Below, piece after piece: positions 9,835-18,508 of a stretch of DNA of 33,992 bases. This DNA is from Cellulomonas rhizosphaerae (lineage in GTDB: Bacteria > Actinomycetota > Actinomycetes > Actinomycetales > Cellulomonadaceae): contig NZ_QWKP01000194.1 in the NCBI RefSeq assembly GCF_003470205.1, forward strand, positions 1-33,992. The letters run 5' to 3'. The first letter of the stretch is position 1. Each line of letters opens with the position of its first letter. Both the position numbers and the translations under genes were made by a program. Under the pieces are notes generated by a model. That model was not told the DNA's origin and did no database searches. It saw nothing but the letters and a program-made list of their open reading frames with translations.

Positions 9835-10461
9835 GTGAGCAGTGTGACCCGCTCGCGCCGCCAGGTTCGCCTGAGCCGCGCCCTCGGCCTGGCCCTGACG
9901 CCCAAGGCCGTCAAGCACTTCGAGAAGCGTCCGTACCCCCCGGGCGAGCACGGCCGCGCCCGTCGCCGCACCGAGTCGGACTACGCCGTCCGTCTGCGCG
10001 AGAAGCAGCGGCTGCGTGCGCAGTACGCGCTCCGCGAGAAGCAGATGGCCCGCGCGTACGAGGACGCCCGCAAGGCCCCGGGCCTGACCGGTGAGGCCCT
10101 CGTCGAGAACCTCGAGGTCCGCCTCGACGCGCTCGTCCTGCGTTCGGGCTTCGCCCGCACGATCCTGCAGGCCCGCCAGGCCGTGACGCACCGTCACATC
10201 CTCGTGGACGGCAAGATCGTCGACCGCCCCTCCTTCCGCGTGAAGCCGGGCCAGACGCTGCAGGTCAAGCCCAAGAGCCAGGCCACCACGCCGTTCCAGG
10301 TCGCCGCCGCCGGCGCGCACCGCGACGTGCTGCCGGCCGTCCCGGGCTACCTGGACGTCCAGCTCGAGAAGCTCTCGTCGATCCTGGTCCGCGCCCCCAA
10401 GCGCGCCGAGGTCCCCGTGACGTGCGAGGTCCAGCTGGTCGTCGAGTACTACGCCCGCTGA
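9835..10461 (+). CDS. rpsD: 30S ribosomal protein S4
   Basis: S4 is a primary 16S rRNA-binding protein that nucleates 30S assembly. The 208-residue product shows the family pattern: [32 protein letters not shown] near the N-terminus, then the S4 RNA-binding domain with [25 protein letters not shown] and [19 protein letters not shown]. The N-terminal zinc-binding Cys cluster found in some S4 proteins is absent, so this is the zinc-free (C-minus) form. GTG at 9835 is chosen because AGGAAG (9822-9827) is 7 nt upstream; the frame is open further but would include the leader. A 13-bp perfect terminator follows. Position away from the large ribosomal operons, near alaS, matches what I recall for Streptomyces. 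Confidence 0.96.
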   Translation: MSSVTRSRRQVRLSRALGLALTPKAVKHFEKRPYPPGEHGRARRRTESDYAVRLREKQRLRAQYALREKQMARAYEDARKAPGLTGEALVENLEVRLDALVLRSGFARTILQARQAVTHRHILVDGKIVDRPSFRVKPGQTLQVKPKSQATTPFQVAAAGAHRDVLPAVPGYLDVQLEKLSSILVRAPKRAEVPVTCEVQLVVEYYAR

Positions 10462-10473
10462 TCTGAGCCTCAC

Positions 10474-10512
10474 CGAACGCCCCGCCCGCGCCCAGCGCCG
10501 GCGGGGCGTTCG
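10474..10512 (+). terminator. rpsD terminator hairpin
   Basis: CGAACGCCCCGCC (10474-10486) is perfectly complementary to 10500-10512, a 13-bp stem with a 13-nt loop, starting 13 nt after the rpsD stop. No long U-tract follows. Confidence 0.85.
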
Positions 10513-10521
10513 CGTTCCCGG

Positions 10522-10533
10522 TGCAGGTAGGGT
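10522..10533 (+). promoter_or_regulatory. Promoter -10 region (TAGGGT) for the DUF948-alaS operon
   Basis: TGCAGGTAGGGT nearly repeats the rpsD promoter core TGCAGGTAGAGT. The -10 TAGGGT spans 10528-10533. The predicted start at about 10540 leaves a leader of about 35 nt to the ATG at 10575. Confidence 0.5.
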
Positions 10534-10574
10534 TTCGGGCGGACCAGTCGGGTCACGTCAGGGAGGTCGGACAG

Positions 10575-10940
10575 ATGTTGGGTGACGTCGCAGGCATGAT
10601 CGCCGCGATCGCGTTCGTGCTGCTCGTCGGCCTGCTCGCCGTGCCGCTGCTCAAGCTCGGGCGGGTGCTCGACGAGACCACGACCTCGGTCAAGGAGCTC
10701 ACGGACCACACCGTCCCGGTCCTCGACGAGACCGCGGCGCTGGTCGCGTCCGGGAACACGCAGCTCGAGAACATCGACACCGTCACGACGGCCGCCGCCC
10801 AGGTGTCTCAGAACGTCTCCGCCCTCACCGCGCTGTTCGCCGCCACGCTCGGCGGCCCCGCCGTCAAGGTTGCCGCGTTCTCCTACGGCGTGCGACGCGC
10901 GTTCGGCGGCTTCGCCGCGGGCGCCCGCAAGGGCCGCTGA
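10575..10940 (+). CDS. DUF948-type small membrane protein (121 aa)
   Basis: One N-terminal membrane segment (GMIAAIAFVLLVGLLAVPLLKLG) is followed by a long amphipathic helical region with regularly spaced Val, Leu and Thr (about residues 32-90), probably coiled coil, and a short basic tail ending GARKGR. This is the DUF948 pattern, whose members commonly lie upstream of alaS in actinobacteria; no biochemical role is established. ATG at 10575 is supported by GGGAGG (10561-10566) 8 nt upstream; the open frame before it overlaps the promoter. The stop overlaps the next ATG by one base (TGATG), so the pair is translationally coupled. Confidence 0.85.
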   Translation: MLGDVAGMIAAIAFVLLVGLLAVPLLKLGRVLDETTTSVKELTDHTVPVLDETAALVASGNTQLENIDTVTTAAAQVSQNVSALTALFAATLGGPAVKVAAFSYGVRRAFGGFAAGARKGR

Positions 10941-11305
10941 TGCGCCGCCTGTTCTGGGTCGGCGTCGGCGTGGCCGTGACGGTCGTCGTGATCCGCAAGG
11001 GTCGCTCGCTCGCGGCCGAGTACCTGCCGGCGGGCACGACCGAGATCGTCGACGGCGCCACGCGGCTGACCCGGGCGTGGAACACCGCGCGGGCCGAGTT
11101 CACCGCCGGGGTCTCCGAGCGGAGCGCCGAGCTCATGCACGACCTGGTCGGCGACGCGGACGTCGACGAGCTGCGCGCCCAGCGCCCGCAGCACGTCGAC
11201 GAGCTCCGCCACCGGTTCCGCCCCGACGACAAGCCCAAGGTGCCCGCCCACTGGGCAGGCCCGACCGAGGACCCGGACGACGACGGCGACGCCGCGTTCT
11301 TCTGA
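10940..11305 (+). CDS. DUF6167-like small membrane protein (121 aa)
   Basis: The protein starts [23 protein letters not shown], a single membrane segment followed by basic residues, so the N-terminus is probably outside or only shallowly inserted and the rest cytoplasmic. The middle (about 30-75) is amphipathic helix, and the tail is very acidic and ends DDDGDAAFF. The resemblance to the DUF6167 family is from memory. It shares one base with the upstream DUF948-type gene and lies 40 nt before alaS, so it is part of the alaS operon. The close pairing of two small single-TM proteins suggests they work together at the membrane; the role is unknown. Confidence 0.8.
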   Translation: MRRLFWVGVGVAVTVVVIRKGRSLAAEYLPAGTTEIVDGATRLTRAWNTARAEFTAGVSERSAELMHDLVGDADVDELRAQRPQHVDELRHRFRPDDKPKVPAHWAGPTEDPDDDGDAAFF

Positions 11306-11345
11306 TCCCCACCTGCTCCAGCACATCCCCGCGAAGAAGGACATC

Positions 11346-14021
11346 ATGCGTACCGCCGAGATCCGCCAGCGTTGGCTCGACTACTTCGAGACCCGCGGTC
11401 ACACCGTGGTGCCGTCGGCCCCGCTGATCTCGCCCGACCCGTCGACGCTGTTCGTCATCGCCGGCATGGTGCCGTTCATCCCGTACATGCTCGGCGAGCA
11501 GACCCCGCCGTGGGACCGCGCGACCAGCGTGCAGAAGTGCGTGCGCACCCTCGACATCGAGGAGGTCGGCAAGACGACCCGGCACGGCACGTTCTTCCAG
11601 ATGAACGGCAACTTCTCGTTCGGGGACTACTTCAAGGAAGGCGCGATCACCTACGCCTGGGAGCTGATCACCACGCCCCAGGACAAGGGCGGCTACGGCT
11701 TCGACCCCGAGACGATCTGGGTCACGGTCTACGAGGACGACGACGAGGCGCGCGAGCTGTGGATGAAGATCGCGGGCCTGCCCGACGAGCGCATCCAGCG
11801 GCGCGGCAAGAAGGACAACTACTGGCACACCGGGAGCGCGGGCCCCGGCGGCCCCTGCTCGGAGATCTACGTCGACCGCGGCCCGGAGTTCGGGCTCGAC
11901 GGCGGCCCCGTGGTCGACGAGGACCGGTACGTCGAGATCTGGAACCTGGTCTTCATGCAGTACGCGCTCGACCAGGTGCGCAGCAAGGAGGACTTCCGCG
12001 TCACGGGTCCCCTCAAGCAGCGCAACATCGACACGGGCATGGGCCTGGAGCGCGTCGCGTTCCTGCTGCAGGGCGTCAACAACATGTACGAGATCGACGA
12101 GGTGTTCCCCGTCATCGTCGGCGCGCAGGAGCTGTCCGGCCGGGTCTACGGCGCGGACCAGGACGACGACGTGCGGATGCGCGTCGTGGCCGACCACGTG
12201 CGCTCGGCGCTCATGCTCATGGGTGACGGCGTGACTCCGTCGAACGAGGGCCGCGGCTACGTGCTGCGCCGCCTGCTGCGCCGCTCCATCCGCGCGATGC
12301 GCCTCCTGGGCGTCGAGGGCCACGCGCTGCCGACGCTGCTGCCGCTGAGCCGCGACGCGATGAGCCCGTCGTACCCGGAGCTGGCCACCAACTTCGACCG
12401 GATCAGCCAGGTCGCCTACGCCGAGGAGGACGCGTTCCGCCGCACCCTCGTCGCGGGCACGACGATCCTCGACACCGCGGTCGCGTCGGCGAAGACGGCC
12501 ACCGGCACGCTGTCGGGCGCGGACGCGTTCCAGCTGCACGACACCTACGGCTTTCCGATCGACCTCACGCTCGAGATGGCGGCCGAGCAGGGCGTCGACG
12601 TCGACCGCGAGGCGTTCCGCACGCTCATGCAGGCGCAGCGCGACCGTGCGCGCGCCGACGCGATGTCCAAGCGCGCCGGCCGCGCGGACACCGGCGCGTA
12701 CCAGGACCTGCACAAGTCGCTCAGCGCGACGAGCGGCAAGCCCGTCCAGTTCATCGGCTACACCGACGTCGAGGCGACGTCGCAGGTCGTCGGGCTGCTC
12801 GTCGACGGCGTGCCCGCCCCCGCGGCGACCGCCCCGGCGGACGTCGAGGTCATCCTCGACGTGACCCCGTTCTACGCCGAGGCCGGCGGCCAGCAGGCCG
12901 ACACGGGCACGATCGTGCTCGACAACGGTGCGCGCATCGAAGTCGACGACGTCCAGGCGCCGGTCAAGGGCCTCTCCGTGCACCACGGCCGGCTCGTCGA
13001 CGGCACCGTGACGCACGGCGACCGCGGCGTCGCGCGCATCGACACGGCGCGGCGCCAGGCGATCGCGCGTGCGCACACCGCGACGCACCTGGTCCACAAG
13101 GCGCTGCACGAGTCGCTGGGGGAGACGGCCACGCAGGCCGGCTCGCTCAACGCCCCGAGCCGCCTGCGCTTCGACTTCCGCTCGCCGTCGGCGACCCCGC
13201 ACGAGGTGGTCGCGGAGATCGAGGCGCGCGTCAACGAGCGGCTGCAGGACGACCTCGAGGTCACCGACCAGACCATGAACATCGACGAGGCGCGCGCCAA
13301 GGGCGCGATGGCGCTGTTCGGCGAGAAGTACGGCAACGAGGTGCGCGTCGTCTCGATCGGCGGCGACTGGTCGCTCGAGCTCTGCGCGGGCACGCACGTG
13401 CGTCGCTCCGGCGAGCTCGGCCTGGTCACGCTGCTGTCGGAGTCGGCCATCGGCTCCGGGGTGCGTCGCGTCGACGCCCTCGTCGGCGCGGGTGCCTACG
13501 GGTACCAGGCCAAGGAGCGCGCCCTCGTCGGGCAGATCTCCGGGCTGCTCGGGGCGCGTCCTGACGAGCTGGCCGAGCGGGTGTCCTCGCTGCTGACCCG
13601 GCTCAAGGAGTCGGAGAAGGAGCTCGGCGCGCTGCGCCAGGCCCAGATCCTCGCCGGCGCGGGCACGCTCGCGTCGGGCGCGCAGCTCGTCGGTTCGACG
13701 CGCGTCGTCACCGCGGACCTCGGCGAGGTGTCGGGCGACGACATCCGCACCCTGGTCCTCGACGTCCGCTCGCGTCTCGGCGAGTCCGAGCCGGCGGTCG
13801 TCGCGATCGCGGGCGCGGCCAAGGGTCGCCCCGTGGTCGTCGTCGCGACGAACGCCGCGGCACGCGCCGCGGGAGTTCGCGCGGGCGCGCTCGTCAAGCT
13901 CGCGTCGGGTGTGCTCGGCGGCGGTGGCGGCGGCAAGGACGACCTGGCCCAGGGCGGTGGCACCGACGTGAGCAAGGTCGGCGAGGCGCTCGAAGCCGTC
14001 CTGACCGCGGTGCGCGGCTGA
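11346..14021 (+). CDS. alaS: Alanyl-tRNA synthetase
   Basis: AlaRS charges tRNA-Ala and edits mischarged Ser/Gly. The 891-residue protein has full bacterial length. The class II catalytic core is at the N-terminus ([54 protein letters not shown]). The editing domain has its zinc ligands in HTATH (His577, His581) and CAGTH (Cys680, His684). The C-Ala domain ends with [22 protein letters not shown] just upstream of the ATG (11334-11340) acts as ribosome binding site. The gene is followed after one base by ruvX, continuing the operon. Confidence 0.98.
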   Translation: MRTAEIRQRWLDYFETRGHTVVPSAPLISPDPSTLFVIAGMVPFIPYMLGEQTPPWDRATSVQKCVRTLDIEEVGKTTRHGTFFQMNGNFSFGDYFKEGAITYAWELITTPQDKGGYGFDPETIWVTVYEDDDEARELWMKIAGLPDERIQRRGKKDNYWHTGSAGPGGPCSEIYVDRGPEFGLDGGPVVDEDRYVEIWNLVFMQYALDQVRSKEDFRVTGPLKQRNIDTGMGLERVAFLLQGVNNMYEIDEVFPVIVGAQELSGRVYGADQDDDVRMRVVADHVRSALMLMGDGVTPSNEGRGYVLRRLLRRSIRAMRLLGVEGHALPTLLPLSRDAMSPSYPELATNFDRISQVAYAEEDAFRRTLVAGTTILDTAVASAKTATGTLSGADAFQLHDTYGFPIDLTLEMAAEQGVDVDREAFRTLMQAQRDRARADAMSKRAGRADTGAYQDLHKSLSATSGKPVQFIGYTDVEATSQVVGLLVDGVPAPAATAPADVEVILDVTPFYAEAGGQQADTGTIVLDNGARIEVDDVQAPVKGLSVHHGRLVDGTVTHGDRGVARIDTARRQAIARAHTATHLVHKALHESLGETATQAGSLNAPSRLRFDFRSPSATPHEVVAEIEARVNERLQDDLEVTDQTMNIDEARAKGAMALFGEKYGNEVRVVSIGGDWSLELCAGTHVRRSGELGLVTLLSESAIGSGVRRVDALVGAGAYGYQAKERALVGQISGLLGARPDELAERVSSLLTRLKESEKELGALRQAQILAGAGTLASGAQLVGSTRVVTADLGEVSGDDIRTLVLDVRSRLGESEPAVVAIAGAAKGRPVVVVATNAAARAAGVRAGALVKLASGVLGGGGGGKDDLAQGGGTDVSKVGEALEAVLTAVRG

Positions 14022-14022
14022 C

Positions 14023-14568
14023 GTGAGCGTCGAGCGGGGCGCTCGGCTCGGGGTCGACGTGGGCACCGTCCGCGTCGGCCTCGCGGCCAGCGACCCGGAC
14101 GGGATGATCGCCACGCCGGTCGAGACCCTGGCGCGCGACACGCGGAAGCCGAAGCCTGGACAGTTGTCCAAAGACCTGGCGCAGATCGTGCGCGAGGTGC
14201 ACGAACGAGGTGCACAGTGTGTGTACGTCGGGCTGCCACGACACTTGTCCGGTGCCGAAGGGGCCTCATCGGAGGCCGCACGCGCGTACGCTGTGGGGTT
14301 GGCGCAGGCCATCGCACCGATCTCGGTGCGAATGGTCGATGAACGGATGAGCACGGTGTCCGCGCATCAGGCGCTGCAGGCGTCCGGCCGATCCGGGCGC
14401 CGCCACCGGCAGGTCGTCGATCAGGCGGCCGCGGTGGTCATCCTGCAGTACGCGTTGGACGCAGAGCGCGCGATGGGGCGGCGCCCGGGAGAACCGGTCG
14501 TCGTCGAGCGCGCCGCGGGGGAAGACGACGCGTCGGGGGCTGCGGGTCACGGGACGACGGTGGAGTGA
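14023..14568 (+). CDS. ruvX: RuvX/YqgF Holliday junction resolvase-like protein
   Basis: The protein has an RNase H-like fold with the first acidic residue at Asp12 (RLGVDVGTVRVGLA), a second acidic site in VDERMSTV and a third in VDQAAAVVILQ. These are the expected RuvX catalytic positions. The family acts on Holliday junctions and in some bacteria in 16S rRNA 5'-end maturation; which applies here cannot be told. At 181 residues it carries a short low-complexity C-terminal tail compared with the usual length of about 140-160. The GTG start lies one base after the alaS stop. The neighbours alaS and mltG are its usual partners in Gram-positive genomes. Confidence 0.93.
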   Translation: MSVERGARLGVDVGTVRVGLAASDPDGMIATPVETLARDTRKPKPGQLSKDLAQIVREVHERGAQCVYVGLPRHLSGAEGASSEAARAYAVGLAQAIAPISVRMVDERMSTVSAHQALQASGRSGRRHRQVVDQAAAVVILQYALDAERAMGRRPGEPVVVERAAGEDDASGAAGHGTTVE

Positions 14569-14575
14569 CACACAC

Positions 14576-15778
14576 GTGAGCAACAGCCAGACCGAGTGGT
14601 GGGCACCGGTGGAGGGCAACGGCCAGAGCGCCGACCTCTTCGGTGGCGACCCCACGTCCGCGCAGCCGCCCCGTCGTTCCCGCAGCGGAGGACGAGCCCG
14701 TGAGGCGCGCCAGCGCAAGCAGCGCCGCAACCGCGGCTTCCTCGTCGTCCTCGTGGCGCTCCTGCTCGTCGTGGGCGCCGGGTACGTCGTGGTCCAGCTG
14801 CTGGGCGGGATGTTCGACGACAAGGGCGGCAGCTCCGCGGAGAAGCTCACCGACTACCCCGGGCCTGGCTTCGGCTCCGCCACGGTGACCATCAACCCGG
14901 GCGACACCGGCGCAGACATGGGCGCTGCTCTCGCCGACGCGGGCGTCGTCGCCTCGGCTCAGGCGTTCAACGCTGCCTTCGCCGCCAACACGGGTGCTGC
15001 CTCGATCCAGCCGGGCACGTACAGCCTGCTGCAGGAGATGAAGGCGTCCGACGCGGTCGACGCGCTGCTCAACCCCGCGAGCAAGTCCTCGTTCCGGGTG
15101 ACGATCCCTGAGGGGCTCACCAAGGACCAGATCGTGGCGCGGATCAACGAGAAGACGCTGATCCCCACGAAGGAGCTCAACGCGGCGCTGAAGGACTCTA
15201 AGGCGATCGGCTTGCCGTCGCAGGCGGACGGGAATGCCGAGGGCTGGCTTTTCCCCGCGACGTACGACGTGCAGCCGGACGCGTCCGCGGCCGACGTGCT
15301 CAAGATGATGACCGCGAAGACCGTCTCGGTGCTCAACGACAAGAAGGTCGCGAAGGACGACTGGGAGACGGTGCTGAACAAGGCGTCCCTGGTCGAGCGC
15401 GAGGGGAAGCTGGACGAGGACCGGCCCAAGATGGCGCGGGTCATCGAGAACCGGCTGGACCAGGGCTGGACGCTGGGCATCGACGCCGCTGTCGCCTACG
15501 GCGCCGGTATCAACGGAACTCAGCTGACCGACAAGCAACTCAAGGACACGAGCAACCCCTACAACACGCGGGTGCACGCAGGTCTGCCTCCGACCCCGAT
15601 CGCGTCGCCTGGCGAGGCATCCATCGACGCCGTGCTCAAGCCGGCGGACGGCGACTGGATGTACTGGTGCACGGTGAACCCGGAGACCGGCGAGACCGTT
15701 TTCTCCGAGACCGGCGCCGAGCACGACGTCGCGGTGGCTCAGCTCAACAAGTGGATCGACGAGCACGGCAACGGATGA
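14576..15778 (+). CDS. mltG: Endolytic murein transglycosylase MltG
   Basis: MltG cleaves nascent glycan strands at the outer face of the membrane and helps terminate peptidoglycan polymerisation. The 400-residue protein has a basic cytoplasmic N-tail (about 1-53), one membrane segment (about 55-75), a LysM-like part, and the YceG catalytic domain. The catalytic Glu lies in ASLVERE (Glu274 by position). The signature then continues with ARVIENRLDQGW, DTSNPYNTRVHAGLPPTPIASPG and the end DWMYWC. The GTG start is 7 nt after ruvX. Its stop overlaps the aroE ATG in an ATGA, the order alaS-ruvX-mltG-aroE being common in actinobacteria. Confidence 0.95.
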   Translation: MSNSQTEWWAPVEGNGQSADLFGGDPTSAQPPRRSRSGGRAREARQRKQRRNRGFLVVLVALLLVVGAGYVVVQLLGGMFDDKGGSSAEKLTDYPGPGFGSATVTINPGDTGADMGAALADAGVVASAQAFNAAFAANTGAASIQPGTYSLLQEMKASDAVDALLNPASKSSFRVTIPEGLTKDQIVARINEKTLIPTKELNAALKDSKAIGLPSQADGNAEGWLFPATYDVQPDASAADVLKMMTAKTVSVLNDKKVAKDDWETVLNKASLVEREGKLDEDRPKMARVIENRLDQGWTLGIDAAVAYGAGINGTQLTDKQLKDTSNPYNTRVHAGLPPTPIASPGEASIDAVLKPADGDWMYWCTVNPETGETVFSETGAEHDVAVAQLNKWIDEHGNG

Positions 15779-16614
15779 CGGACCCGTCGCCGCGACGGGC
15801 GGCCGTCCTCGGCCACCCCGTCGCGCACTCGCTGTCGCCCACGCTGCACCGCGCGGCCTACGCCGCCCTCGGTCTCGACCACTGGTCGTACGAGGCGGTC
15901 GACGTGGTCGCCGACGACCTGCCGTCTTTCGTCGGGTCGCTCGACGAGACCTGGGCGGGTCTGTCGCTGACGATGCCGCATAAGCAGGTCGTGCTCCCGC
16001 TGCTCGACCACGTCGAGCCGCTGGCCTCAGTGGTCGGCGCCGTGAACACCGTGCTGATCTCGGGATCCGGCACGGCGCGCACCCTCGTCGGCGCGAACAC
16101 CGACGTGTACGGCCTGGTCACTGCACTGCGTGAAGGGCTCTCGGGCCCGGTCGCGTCTGCGGCCGTCATCGGCGCCGGCGCGACCGCTGCCTCGACGCTG
16201 GCCGCGCTCGGCGAGCTGGGCTGTTCTGCTCCGATCGTCTACGTGCGCTCGATGCAACGCGCCGGGGCGTTGATGCGAGCCGCTCATCGCATGGGCGTGA
16301 CCCCTGAGTTCCGCACGCTGGATCGCGCCGCGGCCGAGATCGGCCGCGCGTCGGTCGTCGTCTCGACGCTGCCCCCGCGCGCCGCTGACTCGCTCGCCGA
16401 GTCGCTCGTCGTCGGTCCGGGGGTCCTGCTCGACGTCGCATACGACCCGCGCCCCACTCTGCTCCAGGCCGCCTGGGTGTCGGGCGGGGGAGTGGCCGTC
16501 GGGGGCGAGCGCATGCTGCTGCACCAGGCCGCGGAGCAGGTGCGCCTGATGACGGGGCACGTTCCTCCTGTTGCGGCGATGGATGCCGGCCTGGAGTCCC
16601 AACTCACCCACTGA
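15775..16614 (+). CDS. aroE: Shikimate dehydrogenase
   Basis: AroE reduces 3-dehydroshikimate to shikimate with NADPH in aromatic amino acid synthesis. Visible residues: the substrate-binding Ser pair in AHSLSPTLH (Ser19, Ser21), the catalytic Lys in TMPHKQ (Lys70), NTD with the paired Asp (Asp110), and a nucleotide-binding glycine loop VIGAGATAAS. The glycine-loop family form GAGG is here GAGAT, a substitution also seen in actinobacterial homologues. At 279 residues it has the normal length. The ATG at 15775 overlaps the mltG stop; the frame is open upstream but would overlap mltG by more than 100 nt. The type IV pilus locus begins 95 nt downstream. Confidence 0.93.
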   Translation: MTDPSPRRAAVLGHPVAHSLSPTLHRAAYAALGLDHWSYEAVDVVADDLPSFVGSLDETWAGLSLTMPHKQVVLPLLDHVEPLASVVGAVNTVLISGSGTARTLVGANTDVYGLVTALREGLSGPVASAAVIGAGATAASTLAALGELGCSAPIVYVRSMQRAGALMRAAHRMGVTPEFRTLDRAAAEIGRASVVVSTLPPRAADSLAESLVVGPGVLLDVAYDPRPTLLQAAWVSGGGVAVGGERMLLHQAAEQVRLMTGHVPPVAAMDAGLESQLTH

Positions 16615-16629
16615 TTTCCCCCCGAACCC

Positions 16630-16658
16630 CTCAGGTCACCCGGCGCCGCTGCCGATGA
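16630..16658 (+). promoter_or_regulatory. Sigma-28-like promoter of pilB
   Basis: CTCAGG (16630-16635) is followed after exactly 15 nt by GCCGATGA (16651-16658). The same two boxes and spacing recur before pilT, pilA, the second minor-pilin operon and pilM. GCCGATAA with a TAAAGT-type upstream box is the known FliA/WhiG consensus. The leader would be about 45 nt. Confidence 0.65.
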
Positions 16659-16709
16659 CCCGGGCAGAGGTGTGCGTTCCGTGCACCGACCGTTCGGGAG
16701 GGGCGCCGC

Positions 16710-18383
16710 GTGAAGCAGCTGGGAGAGATCCTGCTCGAGGAAGGGCTCGTCTCGGAGGCGCAGCTGTTGGCGGCGCTGGACGAGACGATGACGTCCGGTG
16801 CGTCGCTGGGGCGGACCCTGGTCGAGATCGGCATCCTGTCCGAGGGGCAGCTGGTCCAGGCACTGGCCGCGCAGGTCGGGATGCAGTACGTCGACCTGGA
16901 CGAGTTCCCGATCGATCGCATGGCCGTGTCGATCGTGCCCGGCGCGCTGTGCCGGAAGTACACCGTGCTGCCGATCGCACTCGAGGGCGGGTCGCTCGTC
17001 CTCGCGACCGCGGACCCCGGCAACGTGATGGCCGTCGACGATGTGCGCTCCGTCTCAGGCCGGCAGATCGTCTCGGTCATCGCGACGCACGACAACCTGC
17101 TGCGTGCGATTGACCGCTACGTCCGCGCCGACGACGAGATGGAGAACCTCTCGTCGGCGTTCGAGGAGGTCGAGGTCGACACAGACCAGGACCTGTCCAA
17201 GCTGAGCGAGATCGGGGACGACGACGCTCCCATCGTCCGGTTCGTCAACCTCCTCGTCACCCAGGCCATCACGGACCGCGCCTCGGACATCCACATCGAG
17301 CCGTCGGAGCACGACCTGCGGGTCCGTTACCGCATCGACGGCGTGCTGCACGAGACCCAGCGGGCGCCCAAGCAGATCACCGGCGGTGTCATCAGCCGCG
17401 TGAAGATCATGAGCGATATCGACATCGCCGAGAAGCGCAAGCCGCAGGACGGCCGCATGTCCGTCACGCACAACGGGCGCAAGATCGACCTCCGCGTCGC
17501 CACGCTGCCCACGGTGTGGGGCGAGAAGATCGTCATGCGTATCCTGGACAACTCGACGGCGAGCCTCGACCTTCGTGACCTCTCGTTCCTCGACCACAAC
17601 TACGAGACCTACAAGGAGTCGTACACCAAGCCGTACGGCATGATCCTGGTCACGGGTCCGACAGGCTCGGGCAAGTCCACCACGTTGTACGCGACGCTCA
17701 ACGCCGTCTCCAAGCCGGACATCAACGTCATCACCGTCGAGGACCCGGTCGAGTACCGCCTTGCCGGGATCAACCAGGTCCAGGTCAACCCGAAGGCGGG
17801 TCTGACGTTCGCCGCGGCGCTGCGCTCGATCCTCCGCTCTGACCCGGATGTCGTACTCCTCGGTGAGATCCGGGACCATGAGACCGCGCAGATCGCGATC
17901 GAGGCGGCGCTCACGGGCCACCTGGTCCTGTCGACGCTGCACACCAACGACGCACCTTCGGCGGTCACGCGGCTCACTGAGATGGGGATCGAGCCGTTCC
18001 TCGTCGGCTCTGCGCTCGACTGTGTCGTCGCGCAGCGCCTCGCGCGCCGGCTGTGCCCCAAGTGCAAGGTGCCGTACCGGCCGACTCCGCAGGAGATGGA
18101 GGCCGCTCGCTTCCCGTGGGTGCCGGGAGAGCCGATCCCGGAGATCTTCCGGCCGGGCGGGTGCGCAACCTGCTCCAACACGGGCTACAAGGGTCGGCTC
18201 GCGCTCCACGAGGTCATGCGGGTGACCGAGGACATCGAGCGCCTCGCTGTCGCCCACTCGTCAGCGGCAGACATCGCCACCACCGCCCTGCGGCAGGGGA
18301 TGACGTCGTTGCGCGACGACGGCTGGTACAAGGTCGCGATCGGAGACACGTCGATCGAGGAGATCCTGCGCGTCGTCGCCTGA
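16710..18383 (+). CDS. pilB: Type IV pilus extension ATPase PilB (GspE family)
   Basis: PilB is the cytoplasmic hexameric ATPase that powers pilus assembly. The 557-residue protein starts with two GspE-N/MshEN-like repeats: KQLGEILLEEGLVSEAQLLAAL (residues 2-23, given only as a span of motif) and SLGRTLVEIGILSEGQLVQAL (about 32-52). These resemble the c-di-GMP-binding form. The catalytic half has Walker A GPTGSGKST (Lys322), an Asp box around LRSDPDVVLLGEIRD, a His box (STLHTNDA) and the zinc tetracysteine C449-X2-C452...C485-X2-C488. GTG at 16710 is supported by GGGAGG (16696-16701) 8 nt upstream. It has its own promoter, and 125 nt with another promoter separates it from pilT. Confidence 0.96.
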   Translation: MKQLGEILLEEGLVSEAQLLAALDETMTSGASLGRTLVEIGILSEGQLVQALAAQVGMQYVDLDEFPIDRMAVSIVPGALCRKYTVLPIALEGGSLVLATADPGNVMAVDDVRSVSGRQIVSVIATHDNLLRAIDRYVRADDEMENLSSAFEEVEVDTDQDLSKLSEIGDDDAPIVRFVNLLVTQAITDRASDIHIEPSEHDLRVRYRIDGVLHETQRAPKQITGGVISRVKIMSDIDIAEKRKPQDGRMSVTHNGRKIDLRVATLPTVWGEKIVMRILDNSTASLDLRDLSFLDHNYETYKESYTKPYGMILVTGPTGSGKSTTLYATLNAVSKPDINVITVEDPVEYRLAGINQVQVNPKAGLTFAAALRSILRSDPDVVLLGEIRDHETAQIAIEAALTGHLVLSTLHTNDAPSAVTRLTEMGIEPFLVGSALDCVVAQRLARRLCPKCKVPYRPTPQEMEAARFPWVPGEPIPEIFRPGGCATCSNTGYKGRLALHEVMRVTEDIERLAVAHSSAADIATTALRQGMTSLRDDGWYKVAIGDTSIEEILRVVA

Positions 18384-18415
18384 CGTGTACCGCAGGAAGT
18401 GTCGGGGGTCATGCC

Positions 18416-18444
18416 CTCAAGTCGGGAACGGCGACCGCCGATGA
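18416..18444 (+). promoter_or_regulatory. Sigma-28-like promoter of pilT-pilC
   Basis: CTCAAG (18416-18421, continuing TCGGG) is followed after 15 nt by GCCGATGA (18437-18444). The first ten bases CTCAAGTCGG are identical to those upstream of pilA and pilM. The leader to the GTG at 18509 would be about 55 nt. Confidence 0.75.
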
Positions 18445-18508
18445 CTCGATCGGGGCCAGGAGGCCGACGTGACGTCGCGTACTGCGCGACACCCGGGAGG
18501 GGTTTGAC

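Noticed and set aside
11133..14354. A very long open frame (1073 codons) on the minus strand opposite alaS/ruvX
   Set aside because: It is a shadow of two well-recognised genes in high-GC DNA. Its translation is Arg/Ala/Asp-rich without domain structure. Similar minus-strand frames opposite aspS, pilB, pilT and the minor pilins were rejected for the same reason.
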